Assembly: GCA_017396925.1 (NCBI GenBank)
Contig: JAFQKM010000125.1
Coordinates: 1-13,249, forward strand
Direction of reading: 5' to 3'
Origin: Clostridia bacterium
GTDB taxonomy: Bacteria; Bacillota; Clostridia; Oscillospirales; Butyricicoccaceae
DNA: 13,249 nt
Shown here: one piece after another, positions 1 to 7,678 of the stretch
Layout of the letters: each line of letters begins with the position of its first letter
Position numbering within the stretch: position 1 is the stretch's first letter
Program-made: the position numbers and the translations under genes
Notes under the pieces: generated by a model
What the model saw: only the letters and a program-made list of their open reading frames with translations
Databases searched by the model: none
Told to the model about the DNA's origin: nothing

Positions 1-1
1 G

Positions 2-1345
2 GGCAGCGTCAACCGTCCCATCACCAAGGCGCGCTTCGACGCCATCTACAACAAGGCCGTTGCCTATCTGCAGAACCGCGAAGTTTATATCTTCGATGGC
101 TATGCCGGCGGCGACACACGCTATCGCCAGTCCTTCCGCATCATCAACGAGCTGGCTTCCCAGAACCTGTTCATCCATCAGCTGCTGATCCGCCCCACAG
201 CCGAACAGCTGGAGAGCTTTGCGCCCGACTATACCATCATCGCAGCCCCCGGCTTCAAGTGTGTCCCCGAGATTGACGGCACACGCAGCGAGGCTGCCAT
301 CCTGGTCAACTATGAAGAAAAGATCGTTCTGATCTGCGGCACCCAGTATGCCGGCGAGATCAAGAAGTCGGTCTTCTCGGTCATGAACTATGTCATGCCC
401 AAGCTGGGCGTATTCCCCATGCACTGCTCGGCCAACATCGGCAAGGACGGCGTTTCGGCTGTCTTCTTCGGCCTGTCGGGCACCGGCAAGACCACCCTGT
501 CGGCCGACCCCGAGCGTCAGCTGATCGGCGACGACGAGCACGGCTGGACCGACGACTCGGTCTTCAACTTCGAGGGCGGCTGCTATGCCAAGTGCATCAA
601 CCTGTCGGCCGAGAAGGAGCCCGATATCTTCAACGCCATCAAGTTCGGTTCGCTGGTCGAAAACGTCGTTATGGATCCCGAGACCCGCGAGTTCGACTTC
701 GACGACGCCTCCCTGGCCGAGAACTCCCGCGTCGGCTATCCCATCCACTATATCAACAACGCCAAGCTGGACGGCGTAGGCGGCACACCCAAGACGGTCA
801 TCTTCCTGACCGCCGACGCTTTCGGCGTTCTGCCTCCCATCTCCAAGCTGGATAAGAACCAGGCCATGTACTATTTCGTTTCCGGCTTCACCTCCAAGCT
901 GGCCGGCACCGAGATCGGCGTCACATCGCCCGTTCCCACCTTCTCCACCTGCTTCGGCGAACCCTTCCTGCCCCTCGATCCTTCGGCTTATGCCGCCATG
1001 CTGGCTGAGAAGGTCGAAAAGACCGGCGCCAATGTCTATCTGGTCAACACCGGCTGGAACGGCACAGGCAAGCGCATCAGCCTGAAGTATACCCGCGCCA
1101 TGGTTTCGGCCGCTCTGAAGGGCGAGCTGGAAAAGGGCGAGTTCGAGACCGATCCCTACTTCGGCGTATCGGTTCCCAAGGCTGTCGAGGGTGTTCCCTC
1201 CGAGCTGCTCATGCCCGAAAAGACATGGGAAAACAAGGACGAGTATCATGCCAAGGCCAAGGATCTGGTCACACGCTTTGTCGAGAACTTCAAGAAGTAC
1301 GACAAGATGCCCGCCGAGGTCGTTGCTGCAGGCCCCAAGGCATAA
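2..1345 (+). CDS. pckA: Phosphoenolpyruvate carboxykinase (ATP), 5'-truncated by window edge
   Basis: This enzyme interconverts oxaloacetate plus ATP with phosphoenolpyruvate, CO2 and ADP in the cytoplasm; in anaerobic fermenters it often runs towards oxaloacetate. The reading frame is open from base 2, giving 447 visible residues of a family that usually has about 530, so roughly 80 N-terminal residues lie outside the window. An internal ATG at 383 is not the real start, because the family-like sequence GSVNRPITKARFD is already in frame at the left edge. The P-loop GLSGTGKTT (bases 470-496), the following GDDEHGW metal/nucleotide motif, ENSRVGYPIHYI, and GFTSKLAGTE with CFGEPFLPL are all typical of the ATP-dependent type rather than the GTP type. 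The gene ends in TAA directly before a strong terminator, so it is the last gene of its transcript. Identity is very secure; reaction direction in vivo is inference. Confidence 0.97.
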   Translation, partial: GSVNRPITKARFDAIYNKAVAYLQNREVYIFDGYAGGDTRYRQSFRIINELASQNLFIHQLLIRPTAEQLESFAPDYTIIAAPGFKCVPEIDGTRSEAAILVNYEEKIVLICGTQYAGEIKKSVFSVMNYVMPKLGVFPMHCSANIGKDGVSAVFFGLSGTGKTTLSADPERQLIGDDEHGWTDDSVFNFEGGCYAKCINLSAEKEPDIFNAIKFGSLVENVVMDPETREFDFDDASLAENSRVGYPIHYINNAKLDGVGGTPKTVIFLTADAFGVLPPISKLDKNQAMYYFVSGFTSKLAGTEIGVTSPVPTFSTCFGEPFLPLDPSAYAAMLAEKVEKTGANVYLVNTGWNGTGKRISLKYTRAMVSAALKGELEKGEFETDPYFGVSVPKAVEGVPSELLMPEKTWENKDEYHAKAKDLVTRFVENFKKYDKMPAEVVAAGPKA

Positions 1346-1363
1346 ATCCCCTTTTCAAAACCC

Positions 1364-1390
1364 AAAGCCGCCCTTCGGGGCGGCTTTTTT
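1364..1390 (+). terminator. Intrinsic terminator of pckA
   Basis: A perfect 10-bp stem (AAAGCCGCCC at 1364-1373 with GGGCGGCTTT at 1378-1387) encloses a TTCG tetraloop and runs into a T tract. It begins 18 bases after the pckA stop codon. The shape is that of a classic Rho-independent terminator and separates pckA from the next gene. Confidence 0.93.
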
Positions 1391-1391
1391 A

Positions 1392-1420
1392 TAGACATCT
1401 CTTCTGTTTTAGGATAAGAT
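1392..1420 (+). promoter_or_regulatory. Probable sigma-A-type promoter of the 577-residue protein gene
   Basis: TAGACA (1392-1397, five of six consensus -35 bases) and TAAGAT (1415-1420, four of six -10 bases) are separated by exactly 17 bases. The pair sits just behind the pckA terminator and 27 bases before the start codon at 1448. An AAAGGGGG ribosome binding site lies between. The location and spacing make an independent transcript likely. Confidence 0.6.
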
Positions 1421-1447
1421 AAAACCATACCGAAAGGGGGATTCGAG

Positions 1448-3181
1448 ATGAATCATTACGAGTTCTGCGGAACGGCCGTCCCACTTGGCCGTATCGATGA
1501 ACTGTTCTGCGATATGAGCGGCGATGTATTCCTGCGGGAAAATGCAGGTGTTCCGGGTCCGTATGAACACCATGTGCAGAGCGCCCGTTTGCTTCTGGAA
1601 TATGACGAGCCGAATATCTTCGACCTGCACCTGCTGGAGCAGGCCCTCAGCGCCGCAACAAGCAGCGAGCGCCCGCCCATTGCCGCCGCCATACAGGAGG
1701 TCATCTATGTGTGCGGATCACCCGACGATCTGCTGAGCGAAACCACGCTGGGGCGCACCATCCTCTATCTGGAAAAGCTGATCAAAATGCTGACCGATAT
1801 TTCCCAGCTGGAAGAGGTCGAAGGCAAAATCAAAACCCTCTGTGCCTACACCGATCACCTCTATGGTCTGTTTGACAGCAAGAAGCACGAAGATGCATAT
1901 CACTATTACCGCGGCCTTTCCGGCTATTGCAGTGAACTGAAGGACGAGATCGAAGACCGCATTCTGGACGTCGAAGACCTGCCGCCCGATGCACAGAAAA
2001 AGCAGGCGATCCCTCTGCCGCCGCCGGGCATCCGCCTGGAAAACAGGCCTGTACGCCCGCCTAAATCGCCCTCTGCCCAGCCGCCCAAGCCGGCGTCGGC
2101 GCCTGCACAGCCCAAGGGCACATCGGCGCCTGCACCCAAGCCGGCGTCTGCCGCCCAGCCCAAACCCAAGCCCAAGCCTGCCGCGCCGCCCAAGCCGTCC
2201 ATCACGCGCCTGTGGCCCTCGGTCGGCCCACAGGAAAAGAAGCCGCCCGAACTGGGCGCGCTGGATGATCTCGGCCTGCTCGAGCTGCACCGTAAGGTCG
2301 AAACGGGCGCCATCGGCCGAAGCGACCTTGACGAAATGCGCCGGAAGGGCACCGAAGGCCTGCTGCATCATTTCGGCCGCGCCTTCAAGGGCAGCCTCAT
2401 CGAAAAGGAGGCCACGCTGCTGGCCGAAAAGCTGCTTCTGCTGGGCGGCGAGAGCGAGCGTCAGGCCATGGCCTGCTTCCTGATCCTCAACAATTACCTC
2501 GGCACCTCCGACCGTCCCTTTGCCGCGCTGCACAGCGAGGCCGACCACCTGAACGGCCGGACCAAGAGCCTCGAGCGCGGGATCTTCGATCCCCGGCGAT
2601 TTGCCGGTCGCAGCGGGCGTCTGGCAGTCTCCATCGGCGTCAGCCTGCTTGCAGCCCTTCTGCTGTCTGTCCTGCCCGGCCTGCTCGATCTGCAGGTGCT
2701 CGGTATGAGCGTTTTCGGAATGGCGGCCCTCGGTCTCTGCATGGCCACCGGCCTGATCTCGGGCGGCCTGCTCAACTGCGGCCTCCATTTTGCCCTCGTC
2801 AATCTGGCGGCCATCCTCGGTATGGGCGGCGATCCGGCGACCCATGTCCACAGGACGGTGGTCTGGGCGCTGCTGCTCACCTGCCTGCCCATGGCCCTGC
2901 GCCTGCTGAAGGCCGGGCGCTGTTCAAAACAGGTCGAAGTGCTGCAGGGCGAGATCGATCTCCATCTGGGCGAGATCGACCGTGCCCTCGCCTGTGCCCG
3001 CGCGCTGGAAAAGGCCGTTACGCCCATGTTCGAGCAGCTGAAGGGGCATCCGGCCGCCAATGCCGACTTTGTCCGCGACGCCCAGCCGGGCCTCGCGCGC
3101 ATCCGGAAGGAATATAAGGATCTGGCAGCCGACCTCGGCGCCCTCCGCAGCAAAACCGATAAGCTCCGCAAAGGCGAGTGA
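1448..3181 (+). CDS. Membrane protein of unknown family: helical N-terminus, Pro/Ala/Lys linker, four TM segments, coiled-coil tail
   Basis: I do not recognise this 577-residue protein. Residues 1-175 are charged and predicted helical with no signal peptide. Residues about 177-262 are a low-complexity linker rich in Pro, Ala and Lys, including a KPKPKP run. Residues about 270-350 form a second soluble helical segment. Hydrophobic stretches at about 390-412, 416-436, 441-459 and 468-487 look like four membrane helices. Residues about 490-576 are a charged, heptad-like tail that may be a coiled coil. The ATG at 1448 follows an AAAGGGGG ribosome binding site and a good promoter, so the start is well supported. 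It is a single-gene unit between the pckA terminator and a bidirectional terminator. The codon use and GC level match its neighbours, which argues against recent transfer. No catalytic motif was seen; a scaffold or envelope-linked role is only a guess. Confidence 0.85.
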   Translation: MNHYEFCGTAVPLGRIDELFCDMSGDVFLRENAGVPGPYEHHVQSARLLLEYDEPNIFDLHLLEQALSAATSSERPPIAAAIQEVIYVCGSPDDLLSETTLGRTILYLEKLIKMLTDISQLEEVEGKIKTLCAYTDHLYGLFDSKKHEDAYHYYRGLSGYCSELKDEIEDRILDVEDLPPDAQKKQAIPLPPPGIRLENRPVRPPKSPSAQPPKPASAPAQPKGTSAPAPKPASAAQPKPKPKPAAPPKPSITRLWPSVGPQEKKPPELGALDDLGLLELHRKVETGAIGRSDLDEMRRKGTEGLLHHFGRAFKGSLIEKEATLLAEKLLLLGGESERQAMACFLILNNYLGTSDRPFAALHSEADHLNGRTKSLERGIFDPRRFAGRSGRLAVSIGVSLLAALLLSVLPGLLDLQVLGMSVFGMAALGLCMATGLISGGLLNCGLHFALVNLAAILGMGGDPATHVHRTVVWALLLTCLPMALRLLKAGRCSKQVEVLQGEIDLHLGEIDRALACARALEKAVTPMFEQLKGHPAANADFVRDAQPGLARIRKEYKDLAADLGALRSKTDKLRKGE

Positions 3182-3199
3182 CACCCCCATACACAACAA

Positions 3200-3230
3200 A
3201 AAAGCCGCAGGCGTTATGCCTGCGGCTTTT
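3200..3230. terminator. Bidirectional terminator between convergent genes
   Basis: A perfect 13-bp stem (3200-3212 with 3218-3230) around a five-base loop GTTAT has A residues on the left and T residues on the right, so it can act on both strands. It lies 18 bases after the stop codon of the 577-residue protein gene and 13 bases beyond the stop of the convergent flavin-reductase-like gene. The T run is longer on the minus-strand transcript. Confidence 0.92.
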
Positions 3231-3243
3231 CACATGCTGTGGA

Positions 3244-3759
3244 TTATGCGCGCTCGTATGCGGCCTCGATGAGGCAGATATACTGGCGGTGGAGGTCGTC
3301 GTCGGCGACGCCCTTATAGTTGGTGGTGCGAACCTCTTCGGGAACCAGGGCAGGGTCGAACTGCTGGCTGTAGAGCTTCTTGACCACGAGAACATACTTG
3401 GCTTCCTTGTAGGCGATGCAGCCGTCGATCTCCATATGGGTCAGGCCGGGGGCGTGCATCTTGTCGGTATCGTGGCCCGACTTGGTGCCGAAGAACATCA
3501 GGGGTTCGCGGTATTCGGTGGGATCGAAGAGGGAGACGGTGAAGCGGTCGTTGGCTTCGGTAAAGGAGTAGGTGTGGCGGCAGGGGCGGATGTAGACGGT
3601 GCAGACCGGGCGGTTCCACAGGCAGCCCATCTGGCCCCAGGAAATGGTCATGGCATTGAAGTTGTCTTCGGTGCCGGCGGTGACCAGACCCCAGCCGTTG
3701 TCGAATGCGGCAATGACGTTGCCTTCGATATGCTTCGGTTCGATTTTCTTGAAAGACAT
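3244..3759 (-). CDS. Flavin reductase-like / FMN-binding flavoprotein
   Basis: This 171-residue soluble protein has the features of the flavin reductase-like (FMN-binding split-barrel) family, whose members bind FMN and either reduce flavins with NAD(P)H or act as small electron carriers. The early segment GWGLVTAG followed by NAMTISWGQMG and then a Pro-containing VYIRPCRHTY strand is the typical FMN phosphate-binding region. The later FTVSLF and the FGTKSGHDTDKM segment also fit the family. The length is normal for a single-domain member. An AAAGGAGA ribosome binding site lies 6 bases before the ATG. The gene is last in the minus-strand series, 129 bases behind ftsK, with no obvious functional link to it. 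The physiological partner cannot be read from the sequence; the ferredoxin at the other end of the window is not close enough to imply pairing. Confidence 0.85.
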   Translation of the reverse strand: MSFKKIEPKHIEGNVIAAFDNGWGLVTAGTEDNFNAMTISWGQMGCLWNRPVCTVYIRPCRHTYSFTEANDRFTVSLFDPTEYREPLMFFGTKSGHDTDKMHAPGLTHMEIDGCIAYKEAKYVLVVKKLYSQQFDPALVPEEVRTTNYKGVADDDLHRQYICLIEAAYERA

Positions 3760-3788
3760 GTAGGTTCTCCTTTCAGGTTCTGACCCTC

Positions 3789-3807
3789 AAAACCCTTTGC
3801 TGGTTTT
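3789..3807 (-). terminator. Weak hairpin in the ftsK to flavin-reductase gap
   Basis: AAAACC (3789-3794) and GGTTTT (3802-3807) form a 6-bp stem with a seven-base loop. On the minus strand it is followed by only GAGGG, not a T run, so termination after ftsK would be inefficient. It may equally be a leader structure of the flavin-reductase-like mRNA. Confidence 0.25.
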
Positions 3808-3829
3808 TCGGGCCAATATTCAAATGGAT

Positions 3830-3860
3830 ATTTTTCCGAGGCACATGTCCCCGGAAAAAT
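3830..3860. repeat. Inverted repeat downstream of ftsK
   Basis: ATTTTTCCG (3830-3838) and CGGAAAAAT (3852-3860) are perfect 9-base arms around a 13-base centre that contains ACATGT. It lies 28 bases after the ftsK stop codon. The A/T runs are inside the stem rather than after it, so it is not a standard terminator; it could be an mRNA 3' end structure or a protein-binding site before the flavin-reductase-like gene. The rest of this 129-base gap shows no gene and no convincing promoter. Confidence 0.5.
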
Positions 3861-3888
3861 AATTGCTTAAAAGAAAGGCGGCACGGCT

Positions 3889-6813
3889 TTAGCCCTTCAT
3901 GCGGAGCTGCATTTCAGCCCACTGATCACGGGTGAGGGAGACCGATCGGGGTTTACTGCCCTCGAACGGGCCGACGATGCCGCGCTCTTCCATCATATCG
4001 ATGAGGCGGGCGGCACGGGCATAGCCCAGCTTGAGGCGGCGCTGAAGCAGGGAGGTGGAGGCCTCGCCGCGGTCGACGACCACCGAGATGGCGTCCATCA
4101 GCAGGGGATCATCGCCCTCTTCGCCATCGTCGCCGCCCTTGTCGCCGCGCTGGGCAGCGGCCTGGGCTTCGGCCTGACGCTCGATATGATCGAGGATCTC
4201 CTGCGAATATTCGGCCGTGCTGGTCTTCTTGACAAACTCGATGACCGACTCGACCTCGGGCGAACTGACAAAGCAGCCCTGTACGCGCTGGGGCTTGCCG
4301 GCGCCCAGAGGATTATAGAGCATATCGCCGCGGCCGATCAGCTTTTCGGCGCCGGTCTGGTCGAGGATGATGCGCGATTCGATCTGGGATGCAACGGCAA
4401 AGGATACGCGGGAGGGGATATTGGCCTTCATCAGGCCGGTGATAACATCGGTGGAGGGGCGCTGGGTGGCAACGATCAGGTGCATGCCGGCGGCACGGGC
4501 CATCTGGGCAATACGGGCGATCGATTCCTCGACCTCCTTGGCGGCGACCATCATCAGGTCGGCCAGCTCGTCGATGACGATGACGATCTGGGGCAGCACC
4601 TTGCCCTCGCCGCGGCGGCGGACCTCTTCGTTATAGGCCTCGAGGCTGCGGACGTTATAATCGGCCAGCAGCTTATAGCGGCGCATCATTTCGCCCACCG
4701 CCCAGTTGAGGGCGCCGGCGGCCTTCTTGGGCTCGGTGACGACCGGGATGAGCAGATGGGGCACGCCGTTGTACATACCCAGCTCGATCATCTTGGGGTC
4801 GACCAGGATCAGGCGGACCTCTTCGGGCGAGGATTTGTAGATCAGCGAGATGAGGATCGAGTTGATGCAGACCGACTTACCGGAACCGGTGGTACCGGCG
4901 ATCAGCATATGGGGCATCTTGGCGATATCGCCGACGACGCACTGGCCGGCGATGTCCTTGCCGACGGCAAAGGAGACCTTCGACTTGGCCCCCGAGAAGG
5001 CCTTGTTCTGCAGGACGTCACGCAGCGAGACGGTTTCCTGAATGTCGTTGGGCACCTCGATGCCGACCGAGTTGTTGGAGGGGATGGGGGCAATGCGGAC
5101 GGCGGCCGCGCCCAGTGCCAGGGCGATGTCGTCGGCCAGATTGGTGACCTTGCTGAACTTGATGCCGCGCTGGAGCTGCAGCTCGTAGCGGGTGATGGTG
5201 GGACCCTTGGTGACGTTGACGATGGTGGCCTCGATGTTGAAGCTCTTGAGGGTGTCGATCAGGCGCTCGGCACAGCGGACGATGCTCTCGTGATCGGCGC
5301 CCAGGCTGGGCTCGCCGGGGGTCAGCAGGGAAAGGGGCGGATAGATATACTGGCCCGCCTCGGCCTTTTCGGCCTCCTTGCTGAGCTGGGCGGCCACTTG
5401 ATTGTCGGCGGCAGCGGCTTCATGGGCCTCGCTGGCGGCCTGACGCTTTTCGTCGAGGCTCAGTTCGGCGGGGGGCGGATTGTCTTCGGTGAAGATATCA
5501 AAGGCCGCGTCCTGCGAAGGCAGGGGCCGGCCGTCGGTACGCTTGGCGCCGCGCAGATCGAAGGGCGCATCGATAACCGGCTCGGGCCCCTCCGCCGCCG
5601 GGTTCTCGGCAGCCGGTTCGATGGGACGGACGACCGGTGCACCCGAGAAATCAAAGGGCAGCAGATCGTCTTCGGGCATAGGATCGGCATGGCCGAAGGG
5701 CGGCTGGGGTTCGGGCTTGTCCGCCGGGAAGCCGAAGCCAAAGGGATCGGGCTGGACAGCCGGTTCGGTACGGGGCTCCTGCAGGGCGGCGTCCGAAACC
5801 TCAAAGGTGGGCACAGCCGGCGCTGTGGGATCCTTGCGGGCCGGTACGGCAGGGGTATCCGATTGGTCTTTATGGAAGAAGTCGACAAAACCGCCGCCCA
5901 GCGAGGTCAGCTTTTTGCCGCCGGTGGTGCCTGCCGCCGAAGTCTCGGGGACTTTGGCCGGCTTCTTTCTGCCGTTCAGGTCGAAGGGCAGGGCCTCGTC
6001 GTAGCCATAATGGAGGATCTCGGGCTCGGCCGATTTCTTTTCCTTTTCGGCGGCTTTGGCGGCCGCCTTGGCAGCCTGCTGCTCGCGCCGGCGGCGCATC
6101 CATGCAGGCTCGCTCTTTTCCGCCTCGTCATCCTCCTCTTCGGGGGTGGGACGAAGCATCTTGATAAACTCCAACGGGTTGGTGCCGGTGGCCACAAAGA
6201 TGCAGCCGACGATGGCCAGCACACAGAGGAAGATACCGCCGCCGGCCGACAGGGCCGACTTGAGGAACCGTCCCAGCAGACCCGAGATCAGGCCGCCCGA
6301 GGTCAGTTCGCGGCCGGTGACGCACAGCTGCTTGATGCCGGCCAGACCGGGGGGATACTGGCTGATGTCGCGCAGCATGTGGCCCATGGCGCCGAAGAGT
6401 ACGGGTACGCAGAAGATGGCCGTCTCGCGGGCGCGGACCTTGTGCTTCATGCGGGCCACCAGCATGACCGATGCGGCAAGGAAGCAGAGGGGGGTCAGGT
6501 AATAGCCGTAGCCCAGCAGGGCGCCGAAGAGCGCCTTGTACCAGTTGAGCACAAAGCCCTCGACCTTGAAGAGGGAGAGGACGCCCACAAAGGCCATGAA
6601 GAGGTAGACGCCGGCGCGGATGCTGCGGTGCAGCAGGCGCTTCTGGCGCTCGGTCTGGGTGGTCGTTTTTTTGGCGGCGGCGCCGGTCTTTTTCTTTGCG
6701 GAGGAGGCGGCCGGCTTACTCTTGGACGCGGTGGATTTCGCAGTGGAAGTTTTGGCGGAGGAGCGGGTGGGAGCGGTACCCTTGGTGCCTGTGGTTGACT
6801 TTTTTTCGCTCAT
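3889..6813 (-). CDS. ftsK: FtsK/SpoIIIE-family DNA translocase
   Basis: This 974-residue septal motor pumps chromosomal DNA across the closing division or sporulation septum using ATP. The N-terminus is Lys/Ser/Thr/Ala-rich (1-60), followed by four membrane segments within about 64-208. A long Pro/Ala/acidic linker (about 210-485) leads to the alpha domain beginning near YPPLSLL (491-497). The RecA-like motor has Walker A GTTGSGKS at 640-647 and Walker B with IVIVIDELAD ending at D748-E749. The region 901-965 is the winged-helix gamma domain that reads orienting DNA sequences. It is longer than B. subtilis SpoIIIE mainly because of the linker, which repeats PFDxxG three times (276-281, 386-391, 417-422). 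The AAGGAGGG ribosome binding site overlaps the TAA of uppP, 11 bases upstream, so the two genes are co-transcribed and probably translationally coupled. Whether it is the vegetative FtsK or the sporulation SpoIIIE cannot be decided here. Confidence 0.96.
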   Translation of the reverse strand: MSEKKSTTGTKGTAPTRSSAKTSTAKSTASKSKPAASSAKKKTGAAAKKTTTQTERQKRLLHRSIRAGVYLFMAFVGVLSLFKVEGFVLNWYKALFGALLGYGYYLTPLCFLAASVMLVARMKHKVRARETAIFCVPVLFGAMGHMLRDISQYPPGLAGIKQLCVTGRELTSGGLISGLLGRFLKSALSAGGGIFLCVLAIVGCIFVATGTNPLEFIKMLRPTPEEEDDEAEKSEPAWMRRRREQQAAKAAAKAAEKEKKSAEPEILHYGYDEALPFDLNGRKKPAKVPETSAAGTTGGKKLTSLGGGFVDFFHKDQSDTPAVPARKDPTAPAVPTFEVSDAALQEPRTEPAVQPDPFGFGFPADKPEPQPPFGHADPMPEDDLLPFDFSGAPVVRPIEPAAENPAAEGPEPVIDAPFDLRGAKRTDGRPLPSQDAAFDIFTEDNPPPAELSLDEKRQAASEAHEAAAADNQVAAQLSKEAEKAEAGQYIYPPLSLLTPGEPSLGADHESIVRCAERLIDTLKSFNIEATIVNVTKGPTITRYELQLQRGIKFSKVTNLADDIALALGAAAVRIAPIPSNNSVGIEVPNDIQETVSLRDVLQNKAFSGAKSKVSFAVGKDIAGQCVVGDIAKMPHMLIAGTTGSGKSVCINSILISLIYKSSPEEVRLILVDPKMIELGMYNGVPHLLIPVVTEPKKAAGALNWAVGEMMRRYKLLADYNVRSLEAYNEEVRRRGEGKVLPQIVIVIDELADLMMVAAKEVEESIARIAQMARAAGMHLIVATQRPSTDVITGLMKANIPSRVSFAVASQIESRIILDQTGAEKLIGRGDMLYNPLGAGKPQRVQGCFVSSPEVESVIEFVKKTSTAEYSQEILDHIERQAEAQAAAQRGDKGGDDGEEGDDPLLMDAISVVVDRGEASTSLLQRRLKLGYARAARLIDMMEERGIVGPFEGSKPRSVSLTRDQWAEMQLRMKG

Positions 6814-6824
6814 GGGATCCCTCC

Positions 6825-7631
6825 TTAGATCAGATTGAGGATGATGGTCAGTACGCCGACGGCGGCGCAGTAGTAAGAGAAGTAACGGAAGCTGTTTTTC
6901 TTAACCAGCAGGTTGACCAGCTTGATGGCCAGATAGCCGCAGACGACCGAAGCCACAAAGCCGGCGATGTAGGGGGCCGCCGATGCGGCCACCATGCCGC
7001 CCTCCAGCAGGTCGGGCAGCTTGAAGACAAAGGAGCCGGCAACGGCAGGGATCGACAGCAGGAAGGCGAAGCGGACGGCAAAGTCGCGGTCGAGGCCGGT
7101 GAACAGGCCGGCGCACATGGTGCTGCCCGAACGGGAGATGCCCGGGAAGAGGGCGATCAGCTGGGCGCAGCCCACCACGGCGGCATCCTTAAAGGTCATG
7201 TTGGCGGCCGTCTTGTGTCCGCCGCCGTGACGGTCGGCCACAAAGAGCACGCAGGCTGTGACCAGCAGGGCGCAGCCGACAAAGAGGGGGCTGCCGAACA
7301 TGGCCTCGACGGTGTCGTTGAGCAGGGCGCCGATGACCAGAGGCAGGGTGGCGGTCAGCAGCATCAGTACCAGGCGGCGCTTGGGGATATCACGGGTCTT
7401 GAAGCCGTCGAACAGCAGGCCCAGCGCACCCTTGATCAGCATGACGACGTCCTCCCAAAAGGCGATGATCACGGCCAGCAGGGTGCCCAGATGGACAACG
7501 ATGGTAAACAGAATGTCGGAGGGCAGCTCCATCAGGGCCGAGAAGAGGGTCAGGTGGCCCGAGGAGGATACGGGGAGAAATTCGGTAAAGCCCTGGACAA
7601 CGCCCAGGATAATGCCTTGAATCAGAGTCAT
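6825..7631 (-). CDS. uppP: Undecaprenyl-diphosphatase (UppP/BacA)
   Basis: This integral membrane enzyme removes a phosphate from undecaprenyl diphosphate so that the C55 lipid carrier can be reused for peptidoglycan and other surface polymers; overproduction of family members gives bacitracin resistance. The 268-residue length is normal. The two signature regions are present: TEFLPVSSSGHL (residues 16-27, with the essential-type Glu at E17) and LFPGISRSGSTM (161-172, with R167). The remainder is a series of hydrophobic helices. The position equal to E. coli E17 is Gln (Q13), a substitution that I recall as common in Gram-positive members. The ATG follows a GAGGTG ribosome binding site. It lies 47 bases behind the PAP2-family phosphatase gene and 11 bases ahead of ftsK, all in the same direction. 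Confidence 0.96.
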   Translation of the reverse strand: MTLIQGIILGVVQGFTEFLPVSSSGHLTLFSALMELPSDILFTIVVHLGTLLAVIIAFWEDVVMLIKGALGLLFDGFKTRDIPKRRLVLMLLTATLPLVIGALLNDTVEAMFGSPLFVGCALLVTACVLFVADRHGGGHKTAANMTFKDAAVVGCAQLIALFPGISRSGSTMCAGLFTGLDRDFAVRFAFLLSIPAVAGSFVFKLPDLLEGGMVAASAAPYIAGFVASVVCGYLAIKLVNLLVKKNSFRYFSYYCAAVGVLTIILNLI

Positions 7632-7678
7632 GTGTAAATCACCTCAGTGGGAATTGGGAATGGGTATTTCACCCTATT

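Noticed and set aside
383..385. ATG at 383 as the pckA start
   Set aside because: Family-like PEP carboxykinase sequence is in frame from base 2, so the gene begins outside the window.
2085..2200. Repetitive CCCAAGCC-type DNA in the 577-residue protein gene as a repeat element
   Set aside because: The repetition is imperfect and is explained by the encoded Pro/Ala/Lys linker; it stays in frame and has no flanking repeats.
1718..2851. 377-codon minus-strand open frame opposite the 577-residue protein
   Set aside because: The + strand frame has a promoter, ribosome binding site, domain-like hydrophobic pattern and a terminator; the opposite frame has low-complexity Arg/Gly/Leu stretches from the antisense of the Pro-rich linker.
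4186..6798. 870-codon open frame on the + strand opposite ftsK
   Set aside because: It is antisense to a clear FtsK/SpoIIIE gene; the product is a Gly/Asp/Leu-rich sequence with no recognisable motif, the usual artefact of GC-rich codon use.
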